Shown in pieces: positions 7,788 to 18,323 of a DNA stretch of 64,000 nt. Source of the stretch: Sphingomonas sp. Y57 (lineage in GTDB: Bacteria; Pseudomonadota; Alphaproteobacteria; Sphingomonadales; Sphingomonadaceae). Position numbers and translations under genes: made by a program. The number at the start of each line of letters is the position of its first letter. Position 1 is the stretch's first letter. The stretch spans positions 62,001 through 126,000 of the forward strand of contig NZ_LDES01000042.1 in assembly GCF_001015195.1 (NCBI RefSeq), in the 5' to 3' direction. The notes under the pieces were generated by a model. That model saw only the letters and a list, made by a program, of their open reading frames with translations, was not told the origin of the DNA and ran no database searches.

Positions 7788-8765
7788 ATGCACGATATTG
7801 AGATTACCCAGCTGCGGCGTTTCATCACGCTCGTTGATGCCGGAAGCTTCATCGAGGCAGCGCAGAGGCTGAACATAACCCAGCAGGCGCTCAGCGCGTC
7901 GATCGCCCGCATGGAGGAAGTGGCCGGGGTCCGCTTCCTCGATCGCAAACGCGGCGGCCGGTTGAGCCTTACCGTTTTCGGCCGCCTGCTGCTGGCGCGG
8001 GGCCGATCCCAGATCATGATGGCCGAACGCATGCTGGGCGAGATTGAACTCCTGCGGGACGCTCGTGGCGGCAGCGTCACGCTGGGTATCGGTGAGACGA
8101 TGATGGGACGTCATGTCGCCACCGCGATCCGGCGCTATCATCGGCAACAGCCCGATGTGCAGATACGCCTGCTGGAGGGCTACACCGAGGCGATGATCGA
8201 AAAGCTCGTGACAGGCGAAGTGGATTTCGTCGCGGGCGGACCTAGCCACGACCCTGCGCATGGCATCGACCTGGACTACCGACACCTGTTTGAAATTCGC
8301 GATATTCTGGCGGTCCGGAAGAACCATCCCCTGGCGGGAGCGCGCGAACTGGCCTTGAGGGATCTCGCCGGTTTCACCTGGATGATGCCGGCCTTTCGGG
8401 GCGACATATACGAGGCGATCCAGGTTGCGCATATGCGCGCCAAGCTACCGCCACCCAAGCGCGTCATCCGAAGCGATGCCACCGCGGTCGGTTCCTGGAT
8501 GTGCATGGATGACGACTATATCCTCACGGTATCGCCCGACATGATCGCACCGATGATCGAGCTGGGAGCACTGACGGTCCTCGATCTCTCCGACACGACG
8601 CTGGTGCGCCATGCCTGCCTGATAACGCGACGCGACCATCGCCTCAGTCCGCCGGCCCAGCGACTGATGGAGGAGATTATATTCGAAGCGGAGCGGGTAT
8701 ACGGCCAGTCTCTGAGCGGCGCCGGCCTCAGTTTCCCCGATCCTACAAATGGGAGGCCAGTATGA
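7788..8765 (+). CDS. LysR-family transcriptional regulator
   Basis: 325 aa. The N-terminal winged helix-turn-helix spans about residues 5-64 (ITQLRRFITLVDAGSFIEAA, then LNITQQALSASIARMEE), followed by the periplasmic-binding-protein-like effector domain (about 95-300). It is transcribed away from the methyltransferase operon and overlaps the downstream VOC gene by 4 nt (ATGA). It is most simply the local regulator of the methyltransferase operon and the VOC gene. The inducer is unknown. Confidence 0.93.
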   Translation: MHDIEITQLRRFITLVDAGSFIEAAQRLNITQQALSASIARMEEVAGVRFLDRKRGGRLSLTVFGRLLLARGRSQIMMAERMLGEIELLRDARGGSVTLGIGETMMGRHVATAIRRYHRQQPDVQIRLLEGYTEAMIEKLVTGEVDFVAGGPSHDPAHGIDLDYRHLFEIRDILAVRKNHPLAGARELALRDLAGFTWMMPAFRGDIYEAIQVAHMRAKLPPPKRVIRSDATAVGSWMCMDDDYILTVSPDMIAPMIELGALTVLDLSDTTLVRHACLITRRDHRLSPPAQRLMEEIIFEAERVYGQSLSGAGLSFPDPTNGRPV

Positions 8766-9619
8766 TTCGATCGCTCGCGGGGGCGACCATCGTCACACCC
8801 GATCTGGACGCTGCCGTTGCCGCTTATCGCGACTTCCTCGGCTATGAGGGGGAGATCGGTGCGCTGGAAAAGGACGCCGCCGCTCTGTGGGGCGTGCCGG
8901 AAGCGACGGGCGCGCGTATTGCGACATTGCATCCGGCCAGCGGAAAGAAGCGCTTCATAAGACTCGTCGAGGGTGTTCCGGCACCGGATTTTCGGCCCCT
9001 GGCGAGTTTCGGCTGGACAGCAATCGAGATCGTCGTCCAGCAGGTCGACCGACTGGCCGAGAAGCTCGCTGACAGTCCCTTCCGGATCATTGGCCCGCCA
9101 GCGGTTCTCGATTTCGAGTTTACCGACAAGCTGAAGGCGATGCAGGTGGTCGGCCCGGGCGGCGAGATTCTCTATCTAACTCAAATCGGCGGCGAAATCC
9201 CGGGTTTCGACCTCCCGACCGCCGACAGCTTCGTCGACCATCCGTTCATCATGGTCCTGGCCAGCCCCGACATAGCCGATGTCGGAAGTTTCTACGATCG
9301 GCTCGGACGGCCGATCAGTCCCGAGATGACTGCCCCCGTGCGCATCCTGTCCGATGCCTTCGGCCTGCCCGCCGAGCACAAGCACCGGCTGGCCACGGTC
9401 GCGTTCGACGATTGCAGCCTGTTGGAAGTGGACGCCTTCCCGCCGCAAACGGTGGCGCGTCCCCGCTCTTCGATCGGGCTTCCAAGCGGCATCGCGGTGG
9501 TGAGTCTGTTTGGCGACGTCAGCGCGCTCGGCGCCAACGGGCCACTCATGGGTAGGGCGGGCGAATGGATCGAATTCCTGGATGGAGGTGAATGCTCCAT
9601 AAACAACAAAAATCTGTAG
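8762..9619 (+). CDS. Two-module VOC (glyoxalase/extradiol dioxygenase-like) protein
   Basis: 285 aa with two vicinal-oxygen-chelate modules, about residues 1-135 and 155-280. Module 1 begins LAGATIVTPDLDAAVAAYRD and has no obvious histidine at the first ligand site. In module 2 the candidate metal ligands are the His of FVDHPFIMVLAS, a His in AEHKHRLATV and the Glu in GEWIEFLDGG, so a metal site is possible but not proven. The start overlaps the LysR stop by 4 nt. The role could be isomerase, lyase or dioxygenase in the neighbouring pathway. Confidence 0.75.
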   Translation: MIRSLAGATIVTPDLDAAVAAYRDFLGYEGEIGALEKDAAALWGVPEATGARIATLHPASGKKRFIRLVEGVPAPDFRPLASFGWTAIEIVVQQVDRLAEKLADSPFRIIGPPAVLDFEFTDKLKAMQVVGPGGEILYLTQIGGEIPGFDLPTADSFVDHPFIMVLASPDIADVGSFYDRLGRPISPEMTAPVRILSDAFGLPAEHKHRLATVAFDDCSLLEVDAFPPQTVARPRSSIGLPSGIAVVSLFGDVSALGANGPLMGRAGEWIEFLDGGECSINNKNL

Positions 9620-9702
9620 GACCTTTGAAACGATCTTTGACAGCTTGTAACTCGATCAGAAGGCAAAAGCCTTCGAGTTTGAGCGAATGAGGGGGAAGTC
9701 CA

Positions 9703-11988
9703 ATGCGGACTCGTTTCGGAGCAATTCTACAGGCGACCACCATCCTTGGCCTGATCGGCTCTGCGTCGGCTGGGTGGGCACAGTCTGCCACGTCCGCTGC
9801 CTCGTCGAGCCAGGCGAACGCCGAGACCTCGAATGGCGCCCTTGGGGAGATCGTGGTGACGGCGCAGCGGCGGTCGCAGAACCTGCAGAATGTGCCGATC
9901 GCCATCTCGGCCTTCTCCGCCGCCGATCTGACGACCAAGCAGATTCAGTCGACCAGCGATATTCCGCGTCTCGTGCCCAATATGGTCGGCGCCACCAATG
10001 TCGGGATCGGCTCTGCGAACAGCTATTTCATTCGCGGCCTGGGCAATACGGAGTCGATTGCTACGTTCGACCCGGCGGTCGGCACCTATGTGGACGACAT
10101 CTATATCAGCCGGCAGAACGCCAATAACTTCGCCTTTTTCGATGTCGACCGGATCGAGACGCTGCGTGGCCCGCAGGGCACGCTGTTCGGACGCAACACG
10201 ACGGGTGGCGCAATCAACGTCATTCTGAAGAAGCCGTCCGACACGCTTGGTGGCTATGTCGAGGGTAGCTATGGTCGCTACGACAACTGGCGCGGCCGGG
10301 CCTCGATCGACCTTCCGGTGAGCGAGAAGGTCCTCACGAAATTCTCGATCTTCGGCAATCGTTCCGATGGCTATGTGCGGAACCTGACGACCGGCGAGCG
10401 CAACAATGGCGACAAGAGCTATGGCGTCCGCGCCGCAGTTCGGCTGCTGCCGGCGGACGGTGTCAGTTGGGACGTCTCGGCGGACTATATTCGCGGCAAT
10501 CAGGTGAACGTGCCCGCGATCGAGCGCGACGGCAAACTCTACAGCAGGACCGGACTGAGCTCGAAAACCGCGTCCTTCGTCGGCCTGGTCGCCGGCGACA
10601 AGGCGAACTATCCCCTGCAGAATATCACGAAAAGCGCGGCACTCAGTTCGAACCTGCAATTCGGTCTCGGCGACGCGACCATATCGCTCATCACGGGCTA
10701 TCGCGATCTGCGGCAGGCATATGCGACCGACATCTTCGACGGTCGATATCCGACCGGAGGCTTCGCCCTTACCAACAAGGGGCGTTTCAAGCAGTTCAGC
10801 CAGGAGGTGAAGGCCAATGGCAAGCTGTTCGACGACCAGCTCGAATATGTGGTGGGCGCCTATTATATCCATGAAAAGAACCGCACCGACTTCGCGGATA
10901 TCTTCACGCTCGACGCTGGAACCTTCGGTATCCCGCTCGTGCTTGCAGACCGCATCCTCAACAACAAGACGTCGGCTCCAGCCATTTATGCTCAGGTCGA
11001 TTATAAACCGACGGACAAGCTGACGCTGACGGTCGGCGCGCGGTACACCCGCGAGAAGAAGACCGTCGGAGTCACCCCCAACGCCAATCCGGCGCTTGCA
11101 GGCGTTCCCTATGGTACCGCGGATATCATCGCTTTCGGGGTGCCGACCACGCTGCGCACGAAGCTCCTGACGCCGCGGTTCGCGATTGAATACAAGGCTG
11201 ACCGCGATCTGATGTTCTTCGCCTCGGCGACGCGGGGCTTCCGTTCGGGCGGCTGGAATGCGCGGGCATTGTCCGGCGAAAGCTTCCAGCCTTTCGGGGC
11301 GGAGAAGGTGTGGTCCTATGAAACCGGTTTCCGCTCCGAGCTGCTCGACCGCACGCTGAGGCTCAACGCCACCGCCTTCTACACCGATGTAAAGGGCTTT
11401 CAGGTGCCGCTCGGCTTCATCGACAGCACGGGCGCGATCAACTTCGTAACCCAGAACGGCTCGAACTTCCGCAACTATGGCCTCGAAGCCGAGGCGGTGC
11501 TGGTGCCCGTGGATGGCCTGTCGCTGTTCGCCAATCTCGGCCTTCAGCGTGCCAAATACTATAATCCCGATGTGACGATCCGAGCGCAGCAGGCCAGTTG
11601 TCGCGCCGGTGACATCGCAAGTTGCGGACAAGGCATTGTGGCGCCCGATGGGAGCTTGGCGCAGACGGAGCGCACACCGAAGCTCAGCCTGGCCTTCGGC
11701 GGAAGCTATGACGCGAAAGTTGGAGACTTCCTCCTCACGCCTTCGGCGAATGCGACCTACCAGTCGCGGAACACTGTGGGCACCGCCGCAAACCCGGCCG
11801 ATTTCGTCGATGGCGAATGGCTGGTGAACGCGAGCCTTTTCCTGCGCCCGGCAAGCCGGGGCTGGAAAATCGGTATCGAATGCGCAAACTGTTTCAACAA
11901 CCTGTTCGTCGCGACCAATTTCCCTCCACAATTCTCGTTCTACAACATGCCGATGACCTGGCGCGTCACCGCCGGGATCAACTTCTGA
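9703..11988 (+). CDS. TonB-dependent outer membrane receptor
   Basis: 761 aa. A signal peptide (RTRFGAILQATTILGLIGSA, ending near AQS at 26-28) is followed by a TonB-box-like GEIVVTAQRR (48-57). Next come the plug domain with LRGPQGTLFGRNTTGG and a beta-barrel ending in aromatic F761, the signature for outer-membrane insertion by BamA. The family imports substrates with energy from TonB-ExbBD. In sphingomonads many of these receptors sit in catabolic clusters and import organic substrates rather than iron. GAGGGGGAAG precedes the ATG. A TTGACA lies at 9637-9642 without a good -10. A small hairpin, GAAGGC-AAAA-GCCTTC (9659-9674), lies just before the ribosome binding site. Confidence 0.93.
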   Translation: MRTRFGAILQATTILGLIGSASAGWAQSATSAASSSQANAETSNGALGEIVVTAQRRSQNLQNVPIAISAFSAADLTTKQIQSTSDIPRLVPNMVGATNVGIGSANSYFIRGLGNTESIATFDPAVGTYVDDIYISRQNANNFAFFDVDRIETLRGPQGTLFGRNTTGGAINVILKKPSDTLGGYVEGSYGRYDNWRGRASIDLPVSEKVLTKFSIFGNRSDGYVRNLTTGERNNGDKSYGVRAAVRLLPADGVSWDVSADYIRGNQVNVPAIERDGKLYSRTGLSSKTASFVGLVAGDKANYPLQNITKSAALSSNLQFGLGDATISLITGYRDLRQAYATDIFDGRYPTGGFALTNKGRFKQFSQEVKANGKLFDDQLEYVVGAYYIHEKNRTDFADIFTLDAGTFGIPLVLADRILNNKTSAPAIYAQVDYKPTDKLTLTVGARYTREKKTVGVTPNANPALAGVPYGTADIIAFGVPTTLRTKLLTPRFAIEYKADRDLMFFASATRGFRSGGWNARALSGESFQPFGAEKVWSYETGFRSELLDRTLRLNATAFYTDVKGFQVPLGFIDSTGAINFVTQNGSNFRNYGLEAEAVLVPVDGLSLFANLGLQRAKYYNPDVTIRAQQASCRAGDIASCGQGIVAPDGSLAQTERTPKLSLAFGGSYDAKVGDFLLTPSANATYQSRNTVGTAANPADFVDGEWLVNASLFLRPASRGWKIGIECANCFNNLFVATNFPPQFSFYNMPMTWRVTAGINF

Positions 11989-11995
11989 ACGACTA

Positions 11996-12029
11996 CGGCC
12001 GGAGCAACACGCTCCGGCCGCCTCTTTTT
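11996..12029 (+). terminator. Rho-independent terminator after the TonB receptor gene
   Basis: A 10-bp perfect stem CGGCCGGAGC (11996-12005) / GCTCCGGCCG (12011-12020), with loop AACAC, is followed by CCTCTTTTT. It begins 8 nt after the receptor stop codon. Confidence 0.88.
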
Positions 12030-12439
12030 CACAGAGGAAGGTCCGGCACCGGACTCGCTGTCCGGTCCCACAGCGCAAAGCGGCTCCTGCGCATCACCGA
12101 TATTTGAGCGACCGAGGCCCGGCTGCGCATGCACGCCGGGTTTCGCGCGCGCATCGACCTGCGATATGAGTTTCGCCAGGACGCGACACCAGCACCACGG
12201 AGCTCAAACACCCTTCCCGGAAGCCCGCTGGCAACTCGGCGGGGGCAGGTACGGCGCGGGGAGGCCCTGGTGGCCGCCTGAAATAGGCATCGGCAATAAC
12301 AGGCTGCCAGTCAGGCCGGCTGTCGAAAAGTCCATCGACGCCGCGTCGTACGGCCTTGTCCGTCGTCGATGCGTTGAACCGGCCGCGATCCGGCCAGAGG
12401 CAGGGAAGCGCCTCGCTAATCCTACTGATGGAGGGGGAA
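12030..12439. other. 410-nt stretch with no supported gene
   Basis: Between the TonB receptor terminator and the 3' end of tRNA-Lys I see no reading frame with codon structure, ribosome binding site or recognisable product. No integrase, insertion sequence or second copy of the tRNA 3' end is visible. It may be decayed sequence at the border of the accessory block. Confidence 0.6.
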
Positions 12440-12515
<76 letters not shown>

Positions 12516-12560
12516 ACTTTCCGGCAGATGGGAGATGGTAGCTCCCGTCGTGGAGGCGCG

Positions 12561-12590
12561 CCCTTAGCATCGGCTCGCGCGGAATGTAAA
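12561..12590 (-). promoter_or_regulatory. Putative promoter of tRNA-Lys
   Basis: On the minus strand, TTTACA (12585-12590) and TAAGGG (12561-12566) are separated by 18 nt and lie about 45 nt before the tRNA. The tRNA-Ser gene in this window has the same TAAGGG hexamer at the same 18-nt spacing. Confidence 0.4.
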
Positions 12591-12671
12591 CCGTTTTGAG
12601 GGAAAAATTTTCACCGTCTCCAAAAAAGTCGGCGGCGGCGCAGGGCGCTTCCTTCGCAAACGATCAAGGCT

Positions 12672-13772
12672 CTAGGGGCGCTGGGCCGAACGGTCGATCG
12701 CCATCAGCATCCCGATGCAGATCAGCACCGTCATCATCGCCGATCCACCGAAGGAAACGAGGGGCAGGGGGATGCCCACGACCGGCGCCAGACCCATTAC
12801 CATTGCCAGGTTGATCGCGACGTAGAAGAAGATCGTCGTCGCCAGTCCGGCCGCCGTCAGCCGCGCGAAACGCCCCTTGGCACGACCGGCGACGCGCATG
12901 CCCCAGCGGATCACCAGCAGGAAGGCGAGGATCAGCGCAACGCCGCCGACCAGGCCCCATTCCTCCGCCATGGTCGCGAAGACGAAGTCGGTGTGCCGTT
13001 CGGGCAGATAGTCGAGGTGGCTCTGGGTGCCGGCGAGAAATCCCTTGCCGAACAGGCCGCCCGATCCGATCGCGATCTTCGACTGGATGATGTGGTAGCC
13101 GGTGCCGAGCGGGTCGCTTTCCGGATTGAGGAATATCTCGATCCGATCCCGCTGATAACCGTGCATGAAGGACAGCGCGATCGGGAAGGCCGCGGCCAGC
13201 GCCAGCGCCGCACCACCGAACAGGCGCAGCGGAAGCCCGGCGAGGAAGGCGACCGTGACCCCGCCGCCGCAGATCATCAGCGCGGTGCCGAGGTCGGGCT
13301 GGACCAGGACAAGTGCCGCCGGTACGCCGATCAGCAGGGCCGGGGGCCAGATCGCGCTGAACCGGCGTATCTCTCCAGCCGGCAGCATGTCGTAGAAGCG
13401 CGCCACCGCGAGCACGATCACCGGCTTCATCAATTCCGACGGCTGCACGCGGATGAAGCCGAGGTCGAGCCATCGCCGGCTGCCGCCACCGACGAAGCCG
13501 AACAGTTCGACCAGCAGCAAGAGGAAGACGATGATGCCGTAGGTCGGCATCGCCGCGCGCTTGAGGCGCTCCTCGCCCGCCCAGGAGATGAGGATGGCCA
13601 GTCCGATGAACACCGCGAAACGGATGCCCTGCGACATCGCCCAGGGCCGCATGCTGCCACCTGCCGCCGAATAGAGCACGACGAGCCCGAAACCGCCGAT
13701 CGCGATGACCAGCGCCAGCAGTTGCCAGGGAATATGGCGCAGGGGGGTGGGGACGATCGAATCGCGGTTCAT
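12672..13772 (-). CDS. rodA: Rod-shape determining peptidoglycan polymerase RodA (SEDS family)
   Basis: 366 aa with about ten hydrophobic segments. The SEDS signatures are FGFVGGGSRRWLDLG, RVQPSELMKP, LVQPDLGTA and PLVSFGGSAMM near the C-terminus. RodA polymerises lipid II into glycan strands during elongation, together with the transpeptidase PBP2. Its start overlaps the mrdA stop by 4 nt. It is the last gene of the mreB-mreC-mreD-mrdA-rodA elongasome operon. Confidence 0.97.
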   Translation of the reverse strand: MNRDSIVPTPLRHIPWQLLALVIAIGGFGLVVLYSAAGGSMRPWAMSQGIRFAVFIGLAILISWAGEERLKRAAMPTYGIIVFLLLLVELFGFVGGGSRRWLDLGFIRVQPSELMKPVIVLAVARFYDMLPAGEIRRFSAIWPPALLIGVPAALVLVQPDLGTALMICGGGVTVAFLAGLPLRLFGGAALALAAAFPIALSFMHGYQRDRIEIFLNPESDPLGTGYHIIQSKIAIGSGGLFGKGFLAGTQSHLDYLPERHTDFVFATMAEEWGLVGGVALILAFLLVIRWGMRVAGRAKGRFARLTAAGLATTIFFYVAINLAMVMGLAPVVGIPLPLVSFGGSAMMTVLICIGMLMAIDRSAQRP

Positions 13773-15757
13773 TCGGGATCGGCCTCCCCCGTAGGCGGAG
13801 GGGGCGGCGACCTCTCTGCAGCCGGCGGTGCGGCCGCGGGCTTCGGATCGTTGCGGTGCGCCCAGATCGCGGCCTTGCGCGCCATGCGCTGCTCGATCGT
13901 GCCGCCCCAGCCCTGTTCGAGCGTGGCGAGCCGGTCCTCGGCGCGCTTGCGGTCATAGAGGTAGGTGATCAGGTCGCGCGCGATCGGCGCGCCGGCGGCG
14001 CCGTGCAGGCCATGCTCGATCACCACCGACACCGCATAGCGCGGGTCCTGGACCGGCGCGAAGCCTACGAACAGGCCATGGTCGCGATATTTCCACGGCA
14101 TGCCCTCGGTTCCCGTCAGGCCGGCCCGTCGCATCGCCATGGTGATGCGGCGGACCTGCGCTGTACCGGTCTTTCCGGCCAGCAACAGGTCGCCGATATT
14201 GAGCTGCCCCGATCGCCCGGTCCCATAGGGGCCGTTGATCACGCCGCTCATTGCCTGGCGGACGATGTCGAGATGCTCTGGCGCTATGTCGAGCGGACCG
14301 CCCTGGGGGGGATAGCGCCTGTTGACGATCAGCCGGGGCGCGAGGGCGGTGCCGCTCGCGATCCGCGCGGCCATCACCGCGAGTTGGAGCGGGTTGCTGA
14401 GCATGTAGCCCTGGCCGATGGTCGCGTTGAGCGTGTCGGCGGTGGTCCAGCGCGCGCCTTTGTAACGGCGGGCCTTCCAGGCGGTGTCAGGCACGGTGCC
14501 ATATCGCTGCGACGGCATGGGCAGGTCGAATTCCTGCCCCATGCCCAGCATCCGTGCGGTGGCGGCGATCCGATCGATTCCGACGAGCCGCGCCATGGTG
14601 TAGAAATAGATGTCGCAGCTCGCTGCGATCGCCCGGTGCATGTCGACGCTGCCATGGCCGCTGTGCCGCCAGCAATGGAAGTAGCTGTTGCCGAGCCGGT
14701 AGCGGCCCGTGCAGACGACGGTCTGGCTAGGATCCACCCCGGCCTCGAGCAGCGCCAGCGCAACCATCGGCTTGACCGTCGAGCCCGGCGGGTAGAGGCC
14801 TTGCATCACCTTGTTGGTCAGCGGCAGATGGTCGTCGCCCGACAGGAAGTCCCATTCGGCATGGCTGATGCCATCCGAGAAGCTGTTGGGATCATAAGCG
14901 GGCATCGACGCCATGGCGAGGATGCCGCCGGTCTTTGTGTCGATCACCACGGCCGCAGCACTTTCCGGACCGAGCCGTGCGGCGGCATAGCGCTGCAACC
15001 CTGCATCGATCGTGAGCTGGAGGGCGTTGCCGACCACCTCGGGCCGGGTGGTCAGTTCGCGTACCACCTTACCATGGGCGGTCACCTCGCTCCGCTTGGC
15101 TCCCGGCTTACCGCGAAGCCACTTTTCCATCGTTTTTTCAAGACCTTCCTTACCGATCTTGAATCCTGGCGTGATAAGAAGCGGATCGCGGCTTTTCTCG
15201 TAGTCCGCAGCTGAAGCGGGGCCGACATAACCGACCAGATGCGCGACCGCCGGGCCCGCCGGATAATAGCGGCCATAGCCGCTCGATGGCGCGACTCCCG
15301 GGAGGGAAGGCTGATGAACGCTCACCGCGGCGAAATGCTCATAGTCGATATTCTCGACCACCGGTACCGGGCGGAAGCCATGCGCCTCGGCCAGGTCGGA
15401 ACGTATCCGGTCTAGATCGTCGGCGGTCAGCGCAAGCAGTTGGCTCAACCGGCCGAGCACAGCGTCGACGTCCTTGAGCTGGTTGGGGATGATGTCGACA
15501 CGGAAGGTGGTGCGGTTGATCGCGATCGGCTTGCCGCCACGATCGATGATCCAGCCCCGCCGCGGAGGCACAAGCGTGAGCTGGACCCGGTTGCTCTCCG
15601 ACAGCGAGGTGTAGCGCTCGTTCTGCGCGATCGACAGCCACGCCATCCGTCCCGCCAGTACCAGGCCGACCCCCGCCTGGGCGGCGCCGAGGACGAAGGC
15701 GCGGCGGGTAAAGGTGAAGGCCTGGGTCTGCTCGGTGATGATGCGGTTGCGCTTCAT
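13769..15757 (-). CDS. mrdA: Penicillin-binding protein 2 (elongasome transpeptidase)
   Basis: 662 aa from the ATG at 15757, whose codon overlaps the mreD stop by 4 nt. A longer frame to 16003 only adds sequence antisense in character and is rejected. An N-terminal membrane anchor (FVLGAAQAGVGLVLAG) is followed by the PBP dimerisation domain and the transpeptidase domain: S326-T-V-K329 (active serine), the SCD triad in AASCDIYFYT, and K529-T-G-T. It cross-links the strands made by RodA. The C-terminal tail is rich in proline and alanine (KPAAAPPAAERSPPPPPTG). Confidence 0.96.
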   Translation of the reverse strand: MKRNRIITEQTQAFTFTRRAFVLGAAQAGVGLVLAGRMAWLSIAQNERYTSLSESNRVQLTLVPPRRGWIIDRGGKPIAINRTTFRVDIIPNQLKDVDAVLGRLSQLLALTADDLDRIRSDLAEAHGFRPVPVVENIDYEHFAAVSVHQPSLPGVAPSSGYGRYYPAGPAVAHLVGYVGPASAADYEKSRDPLLITPGFKIGKEGLEKTMEKWLRGKPGAKRSEVTAHGKVVRELTTRPEVVGNALQLTIDAGLQRYAAARLGPESAAAVVIDTKTGGILAMASMPAYDPNSFSDGISHAEWDFLSGDDHLPLTNKVMQGLYPPGSTVKPMVALALLEAGVDPSQTVVCTGRYRLGNSYFHCWRHSGHGSVDMHRAIAASCDIYFYTMARLVGIDRIAATARMLGMGQEFDLPMPSQRYGTVPDTAWKARRYKGARWTTADTLNATIGQGYMLSNPLQLAVMAARIASGTALAPRLIVNRRYPPQGGPLDIAPEHLDIVRQAMSGVINGPYGTGRSGQLNIGDLLLAGKTGTAQVRRITMAMRRAGLTGTEGMPWKYRDHGLFVGFAPVQDPRYAVSVVIEHGLHGAAGAPIARDLITYLYDRKRAEDRLATLEQGWGGTIEQRMARKAAIWAHRNDPKPAAAPPAAERSPPPPPTGEADPE

Positions 15758-16266
15758 CGCTTGAGCCGCCAATTGTCGAGCGCAGCCGTCACCCGCAGGA
15801 TCGCCGGAAATAGCAGGATGGCGCCGATCGTCTGGGGAAGGGCGGTCAGCACGGAGGTCTGGCTGCCGCCGGGCTGCGACAGCGCCCATGAACCGATAGC
15901 GATCGCGACGATCCCGACCGACGCGACCCCCCATTCGATCCAGCTGTCGCGCCAGCGCAGCGCCTGATCGACCCATTCGAGCGCCAGGAAGGCGAGGGTC
16001 CACAGGATCATCGCGGTACCGAGGTAATGGCCGCTGATCAGGTCGTCAGCCAGGCCGAGCGGAAGCGCCACCCAGACCGGCCAGATCTCGGGGCGGAGCA
16101 GGCGCCAGGCGAGCAGCATCATTAGTCCGAAGGGCGGGACGATCGGTTCGGTGGCAATAACGGGCAGCAACGCCATCGCCGACCCAGCCAGCGTCGACAG
16201 GATGGGAACGATCGTCACGCGGAGCGGTGTGCGCTCCAGGAAAGGATTGCCTTCGGGAGCGATCAT
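15754..16266 (-). CDS. mreD: Rod shape-determining protein MreD
   Basis: 170 aa, four to five hydrophobic segments. Family landmarks are PPFGLMMLLAWRLLRPEIWP and PLGLADDLISGHYLGTA. It is an inner-membrane scaffold linking MreC and PBP2. The start overlaps mreC by 4 nt and the stop overlaps mrdA by 4 nt, so the three are translated as a coupled unit. Confidence 0.93.
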   Translation of the reverse strand: MIAPEGNPFLERTPLRVTIVPILSTLAGSAMALLPVIATEPIVPPFGLMMLLAWRLLRPEIWPVWVALPLGLADDLISGHYLGTAMILWTLAFLALEWVDQALRWRDSWIEWGVASVGIVAIAIGSWALSQPGGSQTSVLTALPQTIGAILLFPAILRVTAALDNWRLKR

Positions 16267-17138
16267 GGCTTGGGCTGGGCCGGCGGATCGGCCACCGGCG
16301 CCTGGAAGATCGGATAGACTGCCGCGAAATCGGCACGTGCGGGATCGGCGAGCGGCCTGGCGATGGCGCGGTCGCCGTTGACGGCGACTACGACGGCGAC
16401 GGGCACGTTGGGCGAATAGACACCGCCGGTGCCGGAAGTGACGGCGAGGTCGCCGCGCCGGAACGGCCGGCCGCCGGCGATGAGTGCGCGGACCTCCATC
16501 GTCCCGTCGCCCTGTCCGGTGGCGAGCGCCGCCTGGCCGCTGCGGACGATCTTGATCGGGACGGTCGTCTCGCCGTCGGTCAGCAGCAACACGCGCGACG
16601 CGAAGATGCCGCTCTCATAGACGCGGCCGACCAGCCCCTCGGACGAGCGCACCGTCATCCCCGGCCGGACTCCCTCGGCAGTCCCCGCCGCGAGCGTGGC
16701 GAAGCGTCGCTGCCCGGTTGGGGTCGATCCGATCAGCCGCGCCGACAGGATGGGGGCGGGCAGATGTTCCGTCAGTCGAGCAAGCTTCTTGAGCCGGCCG
16801 TTCTCGGCGGCGATGGCTTTGGCCGCGATCACCCGGCGCCGTTCGCGCGCCAGTTCTTCCTTCAGCGCGCGGTTCTGGTTCGCAGCGTCAAGATAGGCGG
16901 AGATGCCGTCGCCCAGGCCATGCGCGGCATCCACCCCAACCCGGCCCGCTCCGGTGAAGATCGCGCCGGCATCGACGATGACGCCGCGCAGTGTCCCGAA
17001 GGCGCGCGGGTCGAGCCGTGCGACGAGCAGCAGCGCGGCGCCGATCAGGATTCCAATGATCGCGACGACATAGCCCGCGAACAGGCCATATTGGACCCGG
17101 CGGGAGAATCCTCGACGCCTGTGCCGGGGCGCCGCCAT
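16263..17138 (-). CDS. mreC: Rod shape-determining protein MreC
   Basis: 291 aa from the ATG at 17138, 16 nt after mreB. A longer frame to 17213 would overlap mreB and is not preferred. The order is: basic N-terminus, one transmembrane helix (YVVAIIGILIGAALLLVARL), a coiled-coil stretch (NQNRALKEELARERRRVIAA), and the periplasmic beta domain with SSEGLVGRVYESG and LLLTDGETTVPI. The C-terminus is proline-rich. MreC activates PBP2-RodA in the periplasm. Confidence 0.93.
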   Translation of the reverse strand: MAAPRHRRRGFSRRVQYGLFAGYVVAIIGILIGAALLLVARLDPRAFGTLRGVIVDAGAIFTGAGRVGVDAAHGLGDGISAYLDAANQNRALKEELARERRRVIAAKAIAAENGRLKKLARLTEHLPAPILSARLIGSTPTGQRRFATLAAGTAEGVRPGMTVRSSEGLVGRVYESGIFASRVLLLTDGETTVPIKIVRSGQAALATGQGDGTMEVRALIAGGRPFRRGDLAVTSGTGGVYSPNVPVAVVVAVNGDRAIARPLADPARADFAAVYPIFQAPVADPPAQPKP

Positions 17139-17154
17139 CGGCCAGCGGCGCGGA

Positions 17155-18210
<1,056 letters not shown>

Positions 18211-18323
18211 CTAGCCCGCCCGGGACGGATTTTGCGTGTCGGTTGCACCACCCCGATCGGCGGGGAAAATCCGGCGTCTATCAAGGGGTGCGGAACGCCG
18301 CCGCTTGGGCTAGGACACTGCCC

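Noticed and set aside
9727-12078. 783-aa minus-strand open frame opposite the TonB receptor
   Set aside because: It is a GC-rich antisense shadow of the receptor gene, rich in Arg, Gly and His, with no domain; it also runs over the terminator.
12030-12439. Integrase remnant or attachment-site repeat beside tRNA-Lys
   Set aside because: I looked for a second copy of the tRNA 3' end and for tyrosine-recombinase motifs in the window and saw none.
13856-15214. 452-aa plus-strand frame opposite mrdA
   Set aside because: It is antisense to PBP2 with all catalytic motifs intact on the other strand; no start site or domain.
15758-16003. Longer start for mrdA (744 aa)
   Set aside because: The added part lies within mreD in another frame and is Arg-rich nonsense. 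The ATG at 15757 overlaps the mreD stop as usual in this operon.
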